Shown here piece after piece: positions 1 to 9,484 of a stretch of DNA of 64,000 nt. Source of the DNA: Bacteroides cellulosilyticus (GTDB lineage Bacteria; Bacteroidota; Bacteroidia; Bacteroidales; Bacteroidaceae); NCBI RefSeq assembly GCF_020091405.1, contig NZ_CP081903.1:2728501-2792500 (forward strand), written 5' to 3'. Each line of letters starts with the position of its first letter. Within the stretch, counting starts at the first letter, position 1. The notes beneath the pieces are model-generated. The model saw nothing but the letters and a program-made list of their open reading frames with translations, did not search any database and was not told the DNA's origin. Made by a program: the position numbers and the translations under genes.

Positions 1-1955
1 CCGGTTGGGCAGGCAGTGAAGACAAAGAAGAGGATTCCAAAGCACACATGTTGCCGTTTGACACGACGTTGTACCGGAAAGGATGGCACGATAATCATCG
101 TGCCGGAGGGCCGGAGACTTGGGTGGAAAATTACTATAAAGGACCGAAGGATAATATCATGTATACCGGCAACCGAACAGAAGTCTTTCTGCGAGGTGAA
201 GAAGGAGCGATATCTACTCCTCCCCGCATTCAGTTGATAAATGATGAGGTAGAACGTACCGGTAAGACCGGCTGGGATGGCCTTTTCTGGAAAAGCCAGT
301 ATAAGGCTTTCACTGATTATTTCCAGAAGAAAGGGCTGGCGTCCCACTTCGGTACTCTTGATGATCTGACACGTTCTATGGCTAATGTGTCATTCGAACA
401 TCAGGGCAGGCGCATTGAGGGGATGCGAATGCAGAATCTGGGTGATGCCTACATGGTGAATGGCTGGGAAGCGATGCCTTATGACAATCATTCCGGCATT
501 GTAGACATCTACCGCAATCCCAAAGGGGATGCTTCTATATTGGCGTACTATAACCAACCGCTGTATGTAGCCGTTGCTTCGCGCAATCAGGTTGTAAAAC
601 TCCCGGGCAGTGCAATCGTAGATTTCTATATCGTGAATGAGAAGAACCTGAAAGGCAATCATACTCTGGAGATAAAAGTGATTGCTCCCGATGGAAAAGT
701 GGTTTATACCCGGAATGAAACAGTCAGCATCGAAGGCGGTGAAACGTTTGGACAGCTTTTGCTGGAGAATGTGGAGGTTCCCGTAAATGGTAAAGAAGGA
801 ACTTACCGCATACTGGCTGATATAAAAGCTGATAATCAGCAGATATGCGCCCAGGGGCACGATGAAGTAGTAGCTGTAGGCTGGCAGGCAAATGACCTGG
901 CTGGCAATGGAGCTTATTATGGAAGTGAGAATGATAAAGTGGCCGCTTTCTATAAGGAGACTACCGGAAAAGAACTTCCGGCCTTTACTTCCGAAACCGG
1001 TAAATTGGACTGGCTTGTTGTGAACCGTTCATCGTTGGATGAACCTGTTGTCATACCATCAGACTTTTTCAAGGATAAGAATGGAAATTCCACTTTGAAA
1101 GCCACCTGGTATAGTGAACCAGATATGAATATTGTAGCTTCCATTAAGCCGGATGCGGAGCTTAACCGGACTTTTGTAGACGGTGCGCAGCCTGATGAAT
1201 CTGTTCCTGCCAATCAGCCTTTCTCGGTAATATGGGAAGGTGAACTATATCCGCCTGAATCCGGACAGTATTTGCTGGGTGTTGAAACCAATCGTGGCGT
1301 GCGTATGTACGTTGACGACAGACAGCTGATTGATGAGTATTATAATGCTTCTCCTATGAAGCAGGACAGACCTGTGGTTATGGAGGCCGGAAAGCCGGTT
1401 AGGGTGAGGGTGGTGTATCGCCAGACTCATCAGTCCGGTCAGATACAATTGAAATGGTCCCGGCCGAGTGCAACCGCCATTGCTCCGCAAAAGTTATTTG
1501 AGCGGGTGAAGAATGAGGGTACCACTTTGATTTTGCTTGGCTCCACCGAAACCTGGATGAAGGCTGTGGCAGAATATACGAATACTGTATATAACGGTTA
1601 TTATAACGTCGGAAAGAACTGGATTGGCGGAATTCATTTTGTGAAAGAGCATCCTTTGTTTGCAGGGCTTCCGGTGAACGTTGCCTTGAACTGGCCTTAC
1701 CAGGCGGTAGTGAAGAATGGCGACCAGAGGTTTGGCTTCCGTATGCAAGGAGAAGAATTGGTAGTTGGTTCCTATCGGAGCACTCCGTTTGAGTTAGGCA
1801 CAGCCGTAGGAATCATTCCTTGTGGAAAAGGAAAGATTATTTTCTCTTCACTGGATATTGCAGACAATCTGGATGACTCGTCGGGACCTGCAGAAGTGGC
1901 TAAGAAAATATTGTGTAACTATATCAAATACTCTTTTCATGAAAACATCTTCTAA
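1..1955 (+). CDS. GH2-like glycoside hydrolase, C-terminal part, with PA14 domain (5' partial)
   Basis: The frame is open at the left edge (first whole codon at base 3), so about 650 C-terminal residues are visible and the signal peptide and N-terminal domains are missing. The first ~180 visible residues resemble the end of a GH2 catalytic barrel, including an NGWE stretch near base 460. Ig-like beta-sandwich sequence follows (about 600-870), then a PA14-type carbohydrate-binding domain at about 1095-1470 (ATWYSEP, then WEGELYPPESGQYLLGV). The last ~150 residues look like a glutamine-amidotransferase-like accessory fold (ILLGSTETW). Its stop overlaps the next gene by 17 bases, which implies co-transcription. 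GH2 members remove beta-linked Gal, GlcA or Man; which one applies here cannot be told. Family assignment is moderate, the PA14 call good. Confidence 0.65.
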   Translation, partial: GWAGSEDKEEDSKAHMLPFDTTLYRKGWHDNHRAGGPETWVENYYKGPKDNIMYTGNRTEVFLRGEEGAISTPPRIQLINDEVERTGKTGWDGLFWKSQYKAFTDYFQKKGLASHFGTLDDLTRSMANVSFEHQGRRIEGMRMQNLGDAYMVNGWEAMPYDNHSGIVDIYRNPKGDASILAYYNQPLYVAVASRNQVVKLPGSAIVDFYIVNEKNLKGNHTLEIKVIAPDGKVVYTRNETVSIEGGETFGQLLLENVEVPVNGKEGTYRILADIKADNQQICAQGHDEVVAVGWQANDLAGNGAYYGSENDKVAAFYKETTGKELPAFTSETGKLDWLVVNRSSLDEPVVIPSDFFKDKNGNSTLKATWYSEPDMNIVASIKPDAELNRTFVDGAQPDESVPANQPFSVIWEGELYPPESGQYLLGVETNRGVRMYVDDRQLIDEYYNASPMKQDRPVVMEAGKPVRVRVVYRQTHQSGQIQLKWSRPSATAIAPQKLFERVKNEGTTLILLGSTETWMKAVAEYTNTVYNGYYNVGKNWIGGIHFVKEHPLFAGLPVNVALNWPYQAVVKNGDQRFGFRMQGEELVVGSYRSTPFELGTAVGIIPCGKGKIIFSSLDIADNLDDSSGPAEVAKKILCNYIKYSFHENIF

Positions 1956-4764
1956 GTTAGGGGCGGCGGCTATATTGATTCTGCTGGCGTTGCTCCCTAT
2001 GAACATTGCCTGTGCGCAAGCACAAAAACAGCAAGTACTTCAGCAGAGTATCAAAACCACTTATCCGACAAAAGACTGGGCGATATCCGACTTTGTTGTG
2101 ACCGACCCTGCCTTCGGTGCCAGGGCCGAACCGGGATTTGACAACAGGGCTGCTTTCCAGGCGGCTATTGACGCTGCTTATGAAAGCGGCGGCGGGGTAG
2201 TGTATATACCTGCCGGAAATTATGAATTCCGCAGTACGCAGCTCGGTACAAAGAATGTCAGAGTTCGCCAAGGCCGTTCGGAAAGCAAGAAAGACTTCCA
2301 CTTTGAATACGTTTTGCGCCTCCATCCCGGAGTACAACTTCGTGGCGACTGGGCTAATCCGGAGGCCAATAACGGAAAAGTTCTCGGAACCATTCTTGAA
2401 GTACGTGTCGGCAAAGATGCACCGAACTATGACGGAAGTGTTGAAAGCTGGTGGAACGACGGACAGGCGGACAATGCACTTCGCACGACCTATACGAGCA
2501 TAGCTGACCGGTTCATCGAGATGAATGCAGGCACCGGAGTTACTAATCTCTCCATCTGGTATCCTGAGCAGGACATCAATGATGTGAAGCCCTATCCGTG
2601 GACGTTGTTCCAAACCCAGGGAGACTGTGCTACGATAGAGCATGTCACTCTCGTCAACTCTTACAACGGCTTTAATTCTGCGCCGAGTGAGTTGCACTAT
2701 GTGCTGGATAGTTATATCACAGCCCTGAACAAAGGTATCGAAGTGCACGTATGTACCGATATCGGGCGTATTGAGAATGTCAGGATAAGTCCTGAGTATT
2801 GGGCTAAATCCGGTCTTCCGGGAGCACCTTCTCTGGCTGACGTAACAGCCTATACAAAAGCGAACGGCACGGGATACCAGATGCACCGTTCGGACTGGGA
2901 GTATGTTTCTTATCTGCATGTATCAGGTTACAAGACAGGCGTATGGATTGGGCGTGAACCCGGTTTTGCCGATGCCCCGAACGCTCAGTTGTATGAGGTG
3001 CATGTAGATAATTGCGGGAATGGATTGTATGTGGAAGATGTCAATCCGTATGGCATACTTATATCCAATTCTTCTTTTGGAGCCGCCAAAGATGGCAATG
3101 CCGTATACTTTTACAAAGATTTCAGCACATCGGTACAATTCAATGGGGTGGATTTCAACGGACCTGTTGTAAGTGATGGCAGCGATGGAGTCGTGTCGTT
3201 TGAAAGCTGTACGTTTAGTGAATACAGGGATTATGCCCTCAAGATGAACAGTGGCAATGCATTGTTGTCTCAATGTGATTTCAAGAAGAATGCCGGACAT
3301 GTATATCTCGGCGCGGATATGCATACGCTGAAATCGGTTAATTCGGGCTATAAATGCAATCTGAGAGTTGATAATCACAGCACTTCGGCTAAAGTAGAAG
3401 TGATTACGGGGAAGAAGTACTTTTTTGAACCCATACCTAAAAACGTAAAAACAAATATAGATGTGCACCCGAGACCGGCATCGGATAAAGTATTGAAAGC
3501 AGATTTGGCAAGAGCAACGGGCTTTAATAATAACCGTCCTGTGAAAGATGTATCGGCTGAACTGCAATCTGCACTTGATGCGGTGAAAGCTGCTGGTGGC
3601 GGTACGCTCTACTTGCCTGCCGGAAGGTATCTGGTGGACAATCCTATCAAAGTTCCTTCGGGAGTTGAATTGAGGGGCTCATGGGATGTGCAACATCACA
3701 CGCAAAGTGGTGGTACTGCTATATTTACCAACTATGATGGCGGAGCTGCCGGAGAAAAAGGTGCTTCACTTATACAACTTGAAGCGGGTGCCGGCATCAG
3801 GGGCATTACGCTGGCACAGCTCAATATCGCTTCTGATGGCTACAGTGTATCAAACCCGCGAAAGACTCCATTTTTGATACAGGGACAAGGCCCCAAAGTG
3901 TATATAATCAATGTAACCATAGCAGTAGGCGACAAAGGTATAGACCTGGCTTCATATGACACCAGTGGCCACTATGTCGATTATCTGGGTGGTGTGCCTT
4001 TAAGGGCAGGTATCTGGGTTGGCGGCGGAGCCGAAGGTGGATTCATCCGCAATATGCAGTTTAATCCTCATTATGGGTCGAGGCTTCCGGAAGGAGGACA
4101 AGGGTATCCGGAGGTATTTATGATGCGGTTTGTGCAATCTAATTGCAGTGCGCTTAAGTTTGCGGATGTCAAGAACCAGACTATTTTCAATAATTTCGTT
4201 TATGGTTCGGTATACGGAATACATTTCCTGAAAGATGCAATAACCGGTAAGTATCCGGGCAAGATGACCGTTATAGGACATGGCTCTGACGGATGCACCT
4301 ATTCTTTGTTTGTAGAAGATGCGGATAAGAATACGAAGATCGTTACGGTTAATTCTGAGTTGGTTAATACTAAGATTCCCAATGAGCCGGTGCGGTCGTA
4401 TGTTCTCATGGGAGATGAAGTTAATACCGGTAAGGTTCATCCTGATGCCCAACTTATCTTGTACAATAGTGCATTCTGGGGAAGTCCTGTTTTCGGGGCG
4501 ATTATAAACAATGGTATTGTGTCATTCCAACAGGCCAATTTCACACGTTCCGGTACACAGGGTGTAGATGTCAGAGGTGGTAAAGCGCATGTGTATACTT
4601 CTTATTTCGCTCAGAAAATAGCAGAACCGACCGCCGGAGATGGTGGGTATGCAAGACTGGGGGGACAGGGTAAATCAATAGAACTCACTAATAACTACTA
4701 TATCTCCGGATTGCGGTTTAATAAATCGGGAGAGGGACTGATTTATGGTTCTGATAAGAAGTAG
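1939..4764 (+). CDS. Secreted twin pectate-lyase-like beta-helix protein
   Basis: 941 residues. The ATG at 1939 is preferred over the upstream in-frame 1822 start because it opens directly into a signal peptide (residues 1-26, ending near ACAQA) and overlaps the preceding stop by only 17 bases. There are two right-handed beta-helix modules of the pectate lyase superfamily type (Pectate_lyase_3). The first begins near residue 85 (GGGVVYIPAGNYEF) and the second near residue 555 (GGGTLYLPAGRYLVDNP). Such modules in polysaccharide utilization loci are usually lyases, GH28-like hydrolases or epimerase-like enzymes. I could not pick out a definite catalytic residue set, so lyase activity is inferred from fold only. 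It is probably periplasmic or outer-membrane associated and acts with the neighbouring hydrolases. Confidence 0.75.
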   Translation: MKTSSKLGAAAILILLALLPMNIACAQAQKQQVLQQSIKTTYPTKDWAISDFVVTDPAFGARAEPGFDNRAAFQAAIDAAYESGGGVVYIPAGNYEFRSTQLGTKNVRVRQGRSESKKDFHFEYVLRLHPGVQLRGDWANPEANNGKVLGTILEVRVGKDAPNYDGSVESWWNDGQADNALRTTYTSIADRFIEMNAGTGVTNLSIWYPEQDINDVKPYPWTLFQTQGDCATIEHVTLVNSYNGFNSAPSELHYVLDSYITALNKGIEVHVCTDIGRIENVRISPEYWAKSGLPGAPSLADVTAYTKANGTGYQMHRSDWEYVSYLHVSGYKTGVWIGREPGFADAPNAQLYEVHVDNCGNGLYVEDVNPYGILISNSSFGAAKDGNAVYFYKDFSTSVQFNGVDFNGPVVSDGSDGVVSFESCTFSEYRDYALKMNSGNALLSQCDFKKNAGHVYLGADMHTLKSVNSGYKCNLRVDNHSTSAKVEVITGKKYFFEPIPKNVKTNIDVHPRPASDKVLKADLARATGFNNNRPVKDVSAELQSALDAVKAAGGGTLYLPAGRYLVDNPIKVPSGVELRGSWDVQHHTQSGGTAIFTNYDGGAAGEKGASLIQLEAGAGIRGITLAQLNIASDGYSVSNPRKTPFLIQGQGPKVYIINVTIAVGDKGIDLASYDTSGHYVDYLGGVPLRAGIWVGGGAEGGFIRNMQFNPHYGSRLPEGGQGYPEVFMMRFVQSNCSALKFADVKNQTIFNNFVYGSVYGIHFLKDAITGKYPGKMTVIGHGSDGCTYSLFVEDADKNTKIVTVNSELVNTKIPNEPVRSYVLMGDEVNTGKVHPDAQLILYNSAFWGSPVFGAIINNGIVSFQQANFTRSGTQGVDVRGGKAHVYTSYFAQKIAEPTAGDGGYARLGGQGKSIELTNNYYISGLRFNKSGEGLIYGSDKK

Positions 4765-4827
4765 TGTGTTGGTAGGGTTAATTCGTTTCTGTGCAGATAT
4801 AAATGAAGTGATATACTGAGTATCTTC

Positions 4828-4978
4828 ATTCCCCTCCTCCAGTCGGAGGAGGGGTGCCCTTTAGGGCGGGGTGGTAGGTGAGAAAGAATTCCTTATTTTT
4901 ATGATTAATAGGTATTTTATTGTTTTACCTACCACCTCCCCCCGTTGGGGTACTCCTCCTCCCGAGAGGAGGAGAATT
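4828..4978. repeat. Imperfect inverted-repeat element (REP/MITE-like)
   Basis: A left arm (about 4831-4880) and a right arm (4925-4974) are inverted copies: GTGGTAGGT pairs with ACCTACCAC and the outer CCTCCTCC pairs with GGAGGAGG. Each arm also folds on its own (CCTCCTCC-AGT-CGGAGGAGG on the left, CCTCCTCCCGAGAGGAGG on the right). It is non-coding and fills most of the 367-base gap between the beta-helix gene and the GH2 gene. Elements of this look are scattered through Bacteroides genomes (recollection, not checked). Confidence 0.7.
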
Positions 4979-5066
4979 AAGATAGTACTGCTTAATCATT
5001 AGCTTCTTTTCTTATCAATAATGAATTGAATTCAACGACTGATTCACATTATCTAATAAAAGGTGA

Positions 5067-5101
5067 AAGCCTCAGTATTTTAAGTACTTGAGGCTTATTT
5101 T
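5067..5101 (+). terminator. Possible intrinsic terminator in the PUL
   Basis: AAGCCTCA (from 5067) pairs with TGAGGCTT (to 5097) and is followed by ATTTTTG. It lies after the beta-helix gene and 30 bases before the GH2 gene, so it may reduce readthrough or simply be leader structure. No TAnnTTTG box was seen between it and the next start. Confidence 0.4.
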
Positions 5102-5131
5102 GCCATCATTAATTTTAAAAACATAACAGTT

Positions 5132-8032
5132 ATGAATAATAGTATTTTTTTTAAGTACTGTTTGTTGGGAATTGTTCTCTCTTTTTGGGGGATAACCGGT
5201 CTTAAATCTCAGACAGTAGTATTTCCACGTGATTTTTCACCGGCTGAGGGACTGGTCACTGCGCAAGAGAAACCTTTTCGTGATGAAGTCTGCCTGAACG
5301 GACTTTGGGAACTGCAATGTATTCCTGTTCCTTCTTCCTGGAAAAGCGGCTCGGGAATTGCCCCTGAACTGTCAGCACCACAACCGGGCAAATGGGAAAA
5401 GGTAAAGATAAAAATACCTTCTGCCATCAACGTGAACGATTGGGGGAGAGGCAGCAATGTAGGTGATGGCACACAAAATCCGTATGCTCCGGGTTCTGTT
5501 TATTTTCCAAGTTATCCGGACCATTGGAAGCATACCCGCATGGGATGGTTGCGGAAGAACTTCCGTATTCCGGAAGAATGGGCACAGAAACGTGTTTTAC
5601 TTCATTTTGAAGCCGTTGCCGGAGATTGCATTGTTTTAGTTAATGGTAGGGAAGCGGGCCATAACTTTGATTCTCATCTTCCTTTCGACATGGATATTTC
5701 CGACTATATTAACCGTGATGCAGAGAATGAATTGTTGGTAGGTGTTCGCCACACCAAATTGTTTGATAAGTCGCATCCTGTATATAAGAAGATGGGGGCC
5801 ACTTATCCTACGGGGTCCAATACGGATGATCTGATTGGTATCTGGCAAGATGTGTACCTGCTTGGAGTGCCGGAGGTGAGAATCACAGATGTGTTTGTGC
5901 AGCCTTGGGTCGACAAGAATGAGCTGGTGCTGGAAGTAGCAATGACTAACCTTACTTCAAAGAACAAAAAGATAACTTTAGGTGGAGTCGTGAAGGAATG
6001 GATCAACCATGCCGGTAAAGATGTATTGACTGCTCCTGAAATCAGTTGGAGTCTGGGAGAAACTGCCCTTACGATACCTGCCGAATCAATAACCCTTCGG
6101 GCAGGAGAGAGTCAAACGGTTACAATTCGCCATCAGGTGAATGATGCATTGAAATATTGGACTCCTGATACTCCCGATTTATACACCTTACTACTGAATG
6201 TAGAGGATAAGAAGCAGACCTATGATTGTAAAGCCACCCGTTTTGGCTGGCGGCAGTTCAAGATAGTCGGCGATGAATTTCAACTGAACGGTAAGAAGAT
6301 ACAATGCTTCGGAGATATTCAGCATCCGTTTAGCGCTTACATCTGCTCTCGGCGTTTTGCATATGCGTGGTATCAGATGATAAAAGATTTTGGTGGAAAT
6401 GCAGTCCGCCCGCATGCACAACCCTGGCCGCGAGTGTACTATGACCTGGCTGATGAAATGGGATTGATGGTGCTGGATGAAACAGCTTTGTTCGGCAGCT
6501 CTATCCGGTTGAACTTTGAAGAAGATTTAACCTGGCAGCGTTCGCACGAACATCTGGAGAGATTGATTCTTCGTGATCGTAACCATCCTTCTGTGATAGG
6601 ATGGAGTGCAGGAAATGAAACTTTTGCCATTGCTTTATTGAATAAACCGGAGAAAGAAGTGGCTGCTGTCTGGGATGACAAACTGGTAGATTTGACATTG
6701 AGTGCCAGGAAGTCTGACCCTACCCGTGACTTTATTACACTGGATGGCGACCGTGACATGGAGGGACGCCTGCCGGTATGGAGTAAGCATTTTGCGCATG
6801 GACTCAAGTTGGAAGACTTGCCACGCAACCTGGATAAACCTCTTGTTGTGGGTGAGTCGGGGGCTACTTATTACGGGCGCCCTATTCAATTATATCCTTT
6901 TGTAGGTGAAAAAGCTTTTCTGTCTTATGAAGGCCGTAGTGAAGCATTGGCAATAGATGTTTATCAGAATGCCAGACAAATGGCGCTCCCTTATCTGTCA
7001 TATTATTCTCCATCGGAAGTTTGCTGGTTCGGATTGGAACATATGAATTTAGGTTATCATGATTTCAATCGCTTACCGAACCTTACCGATGGCATTTTTG
7101 CCGGGAAACCTTATGAAGAGGGAAAACCGGGCTATCAGTATGAACGCATACCACCTTACGTCACGACTTTCAATCCGGGTTTAGACCCTCAGCTTCCTTT
7201 ATACAAGGCGTTGCCTATGTTCAATGCTTTGAAAGCGGCATTGAAAGGAGAAGCATGGGCACCTTATAAAGAAGTGAAGCATTCGGTAAAACCTGAACTG
7301 CCTCAACCGGTGTATAGAGTTGCCTATCTGGTGGGTACACCTCAACTTGAATTAGCCGACTTTATCACCAAAGCAGGAATCACCTTGACCGACAAGCCTC
7401 AAAAGGCCAATTTATGGATTATGGATGCCGAAACAGTCACTGCGGAAGACCTGCAAAAGGTTCAGGCTGTTTTGAAGAAGTGGCAGAAGAAAGGAGGAAT
7501 GTTACTTGCCCTTAGCTCCGGCAATGGACTGAGTGGGGCTTTTTGCGACTGGTTGCCGGAAGATGTGAAACTGACCGACCGCCGGGCTTCTGCCTTAGAA
7601 GTAAATAAAAACACATCCTGGGGAAGTCATTTTGAGCTCCCGGACTTGTATTTCAGTGAGATGGATGGTGACCGCTATATCCTGAAACATGGTTTAACGG
7701 GAAATCTGATAGAAAAAGGAGAAGCTATATTCAGTGCTTCACGTACCGACTGGAACTTGTTCAATAATGTGGCCGAGCATTGGAAATGTGCACAGGTTGT
7801 TTTATACGAAACCTTGAATAAACCGGAAGGAGTAGCTCTGGTTACTTATCCTTTGGGAAATGTGAATCTGGCTCTTTCAGTGATCGACTATCATTTATGG
7901 ACAAAAGAAACAAGTACCTTCTGGAAAAACTTGTTTAGGGTAATGGCCATTGATGTGGATAGAACCAATCTTCAAAATCAAAATGTGAAGAGAAAGGAGC
8001 ATGATTTGCTGATGGATGGTCCTACAGATTGA
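5132..8032 (+). CDS. Secreted GH2 glycoside hydrolase
   Basis: 966 residues with a signal peptide (about 1-26, ending TGLKSQ). GH2 architecture: N-terminal jelly-roll sugar-binding domain (about 100-230, with the WLRKNF and RVLLHFEAV stretches), Ig-like domain (about 230-390), then a TIM barrel. The family acid/base motif NHPSVIGWSAGNE gives Glu496, and VVGESG gives the likely nucleophile Glu575. An unusual ~200-residue C-terminal extension (from about 730) follows the barrel. The substrate could be a beta-galactoside, glucuronide or mannoside and cannot be read from sequence alone. It sits in the locus between the beta-helix protein and the GH71/99-like enzyme. Confidence 0.85.
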   Translation: MNNSIFFKYCLLGIVLSFWGITGLKSQTVVFPRDFSPAEGLVTAQEKPFRDEVCLNGLWELQCIPVPSSWKSGSGIAPELSAPQPGKWEKVKIKIPSAINVNDWGRGSNVGDGTQNPYAPGSVYFPSYPDHWKHTRMGWLRKNFRIPEEWAQKRVLLHFEAVAGDCIVLVNGREAGHNFDSHLPFDMDISDYINRDAENELLVGVRHTKLFDKSHPVYKKMGATYPTGSNTDDLIGIWQDVYLLGVPEVRITDVFVQPWVDKNELVLEVAMTNLTSKNKKITLGGVVKEWINHAGKDVLTAPEISWSLGETALTIPAESITLRAGESQTVTIRHQVNDALKYWTPDTPDLYTLLLNVEDKKQTYDCKATRFGWRQFKIVGDEFQLNGKKIQCFGDIQHPFSAYICSRRFAYAWYQMIKDFGGNAVRPHAQPWPRVYYDLADEMGLMVLDETALFGSSIRLNFEEDLTWQRSHEHLERLILRDRNHPSVIGWSAGNETFAIALLNKPEKEVAAVWDDKLVDLTLSARKSDPTRDFITLDGDRDMEGRLPVWSKHFAHGLKLEDLPRNLDKPLVVGESGATYYGRPIQLYPFVGEKAFLSYEGRSEALAIDVYQNARQMALPYLSYYSPSEVCWFGLEHMNLGYHDFNRLPNLTDGIFAGKPYEEGKPGYQYERIPPYVTTFNPGLDPQLPLYKALPMFNALKAALKGEAWAPYKEVKHSVKPELPQPVYRVAYLVGTPQLELADFITKAGITLTDKPQKANLWIMDAETVTAEDLQKVQAVLKKWQKKGGMLLALSSGNGLSGAFCDWLPEDVKLTDRRASALEVNKNTSWGSHFELPDLYFSEMDGDRYILKHGLTGNLIEKGEAIFSASRTDWNLFNNVAEHWKCAQVVLYETLNKPEGVALVTYPLGNVNLALSVIDYHLWTKETSTFWKNLFRVMAIDVDRTNLQNQNVKRKEHDLLMDGPTD

Positions 8033-8116
8033 TAAAAAGGCGATTAATGTTTCATTTTAATTGAAAATTAATTCTCAGGTAAGCGCAATATAGCTGAAAG
8101 CTTAATCTGTAGATTT

Positions 8117-8124
8117 TACTTTTG
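8117..8124 (+). promoter_or_regulatory. Bacteroides -7 promoter element
   Basis: TACTTTTG followed by C matches the TAnnTTTG consensus exactly, 65 bases before the GH71/99-like start and inside the 156-base gap after the GH2 gene. No convincing TTTG -33 box is present, so it is a secondary promoter at best. It would allow the downstream five genes to be transcribed apart from the upstream ones. Confidence 0.4.
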
Positions 8125-8188
8125 CAGCAAAGATTATAAGGTGGAATAGGTAGCAAGTTTTTAATAACAGATATAAAGATAATACATT

Positions 8189-9481
8189 ATGAGGAATAAG
8201 TTATTCGTTACATTGGGTATACTTGGTATGAGTATGTTGGCTTATGCCGGTCCCAAACACTCTCAGGAAACTTCTTATCCAAGTTACAAAGGATTGATTA
8301 TGGCAGGATACCAAGGTTGGTTTCGCGGCCCGCAGGATGGAACCAATCAAGGCTATGGCCATTATGGGGCCGGAAAGCTATTTGATGAGAAACATTGCAC
8401 TATTGATGCATGGCCCGATGTGAGTGAATATGAAAAGACCTATGAGACGTCTTTCCGGCATGCCGATGGAAAAAAGGCACGTGTATTCAGCTCAGCGGAC
8501 AAGTCTACTGTCGACCTGCACTTCAAATGGATGAAGGAGTATGGCGTAGATGGGGTATTTGTGCAACGTTTCTTTAGCTATACCCGTGGAAACCAACAAA
8601 ACTCGGTACCGAACCGTATTTTAGCGAATGCCTTGGAAGCTGCTTCAAAGTATGACCGCGCCATAGCTGTCATGTATGATTTATCCGGGTTGAAAAGCTC
8701 AGGTGAAGACTGCTCCTTGATTATGGAAGACTGGAAAAGACTGGTAGATAATCAGAAGGTAACGAATCAGGCGGGGAAAAAGACTTATCTGCATCATAAT
8801 GGAAAGCCCGTGGTAGCTATATGGGGAGTCGGTTTTCCCGACCGTCCTTATAATATCAGGAACATCGGTTTAGACCGTTTGATTGACTTCTTGCAGAATG
8901 ACCCTGTTTATGGTGGTTGCACGGTAATGTTGGGTGTTCCTACTTTTTGGCGTAATCTGGAGGCTGATTGTATCAATGATCCCTATCTGCATACAGTGAT
9001 TAAGAAAGCGGATATAGTTCTGCCATGGACTGTTCAGCGTTTTTCTCCTTTGTTGCATAACGACATGGACCGCTTCCGTGACTTGGTGATTGAAGATATT
9101 CGCTGGTGTAAGGAGAATGGCGTAGATTATGTTCCTGCCGTAACTCCCGGATTCAGTTGGCACAATCTTAGCAAACTGGAATTTCCGGACGACGTGAAGC
9201 CTGTTGGCAGTATTCCCCGTCAGGGAGGACGTTTTTATTGGCAGCAGCTTTCTACTGCAATGTTGGCGGGCGCCGAGATGATTTATGTGGCCATGTTTGA
9301 TGAAGTGGACGAGGGGACCGCCATCTTTAAATGTACGGGAGACCATCCGGTTAGTGATGTGGCAAAGTTTATTGATATGGACGGACAGCCTTCCGACCAT
9401 TATCTGTGGTTGACAGGTGAGGCTGCCCGCATGCTCAGGAAAGAGACTCCATTGACGTTTAAGATGCCCGTAAGAGAATAA
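8189..9481 (+). CDS. Secreted glycoside hydrolase family 71/99-like protein
   Basis: 430 residues with a signal peptide (about 1-20, ending LAYA). The N-terminal YKGLIMAGYQGWF is typical of the GH71/99-like group. Near the C-terminus FDEVDEGTAIF gives Glu372 and Glu375, the same E-x-x-E spacing as the catalytic pair of GH99 endo-mannosidases, and WPD and WK-type loops occur as expected. GH99 enzymes cut internal alpha-mannosidic linkages and GH71 enzymes cut alpha-1,3-glucan, so an endo-acting role on an alpha-linked backbone is inferred. Presence of GH92 in the same locus favours a mannose-containing substrate. Three bases separate it from the next gene. Confidence 0.78.
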   Translation: MRNKLFVTLGILGMSMLAYAGPKHSQETSYPSYKGLIMAGYQGWFRGPQDGTNQGYGHYGAGKLFDEKHCTIDAWPDVSEYEKTYETSFRHADGKKARVFSSADKSTVDLHFKWMKEYGVDGVFVQRFFSYTRGNQQNSVPNRILANALEAASKYDRAIAVMYDLSGLKSSGEDCSLIMEDWKRLVDNQKVTNQAGKKTYLHHNGKPVVAIWGVGFPDRPYNIRNIGLDRLIDFLQNDPVYGGCTVMLGVPTFWRNLEADCINDPYLHTVIKKADIVLPWTVQRFSPLLHNDMDRFRDLVIEDIRWCKENGVDYVPAVTPGFSWHNLSKLEFPDDVKPVGSIPRQGGRFYWQQLSTAMLAGAEMIYVAMFDEVDEGTAIFKCTGDHPVSDVAKFIDMDGQPSDHYLWLTGEAARMLRKETPLTFKMPVRE

Positions 9482-9484
9482 CTT

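Noticed and set aside
1957..2919. A 320-residue minus-strand open frame
   Set aside because: It is antisense to the beta-helix protein, which has a signal peptide and repeat motifs; the antisense frame has neither.
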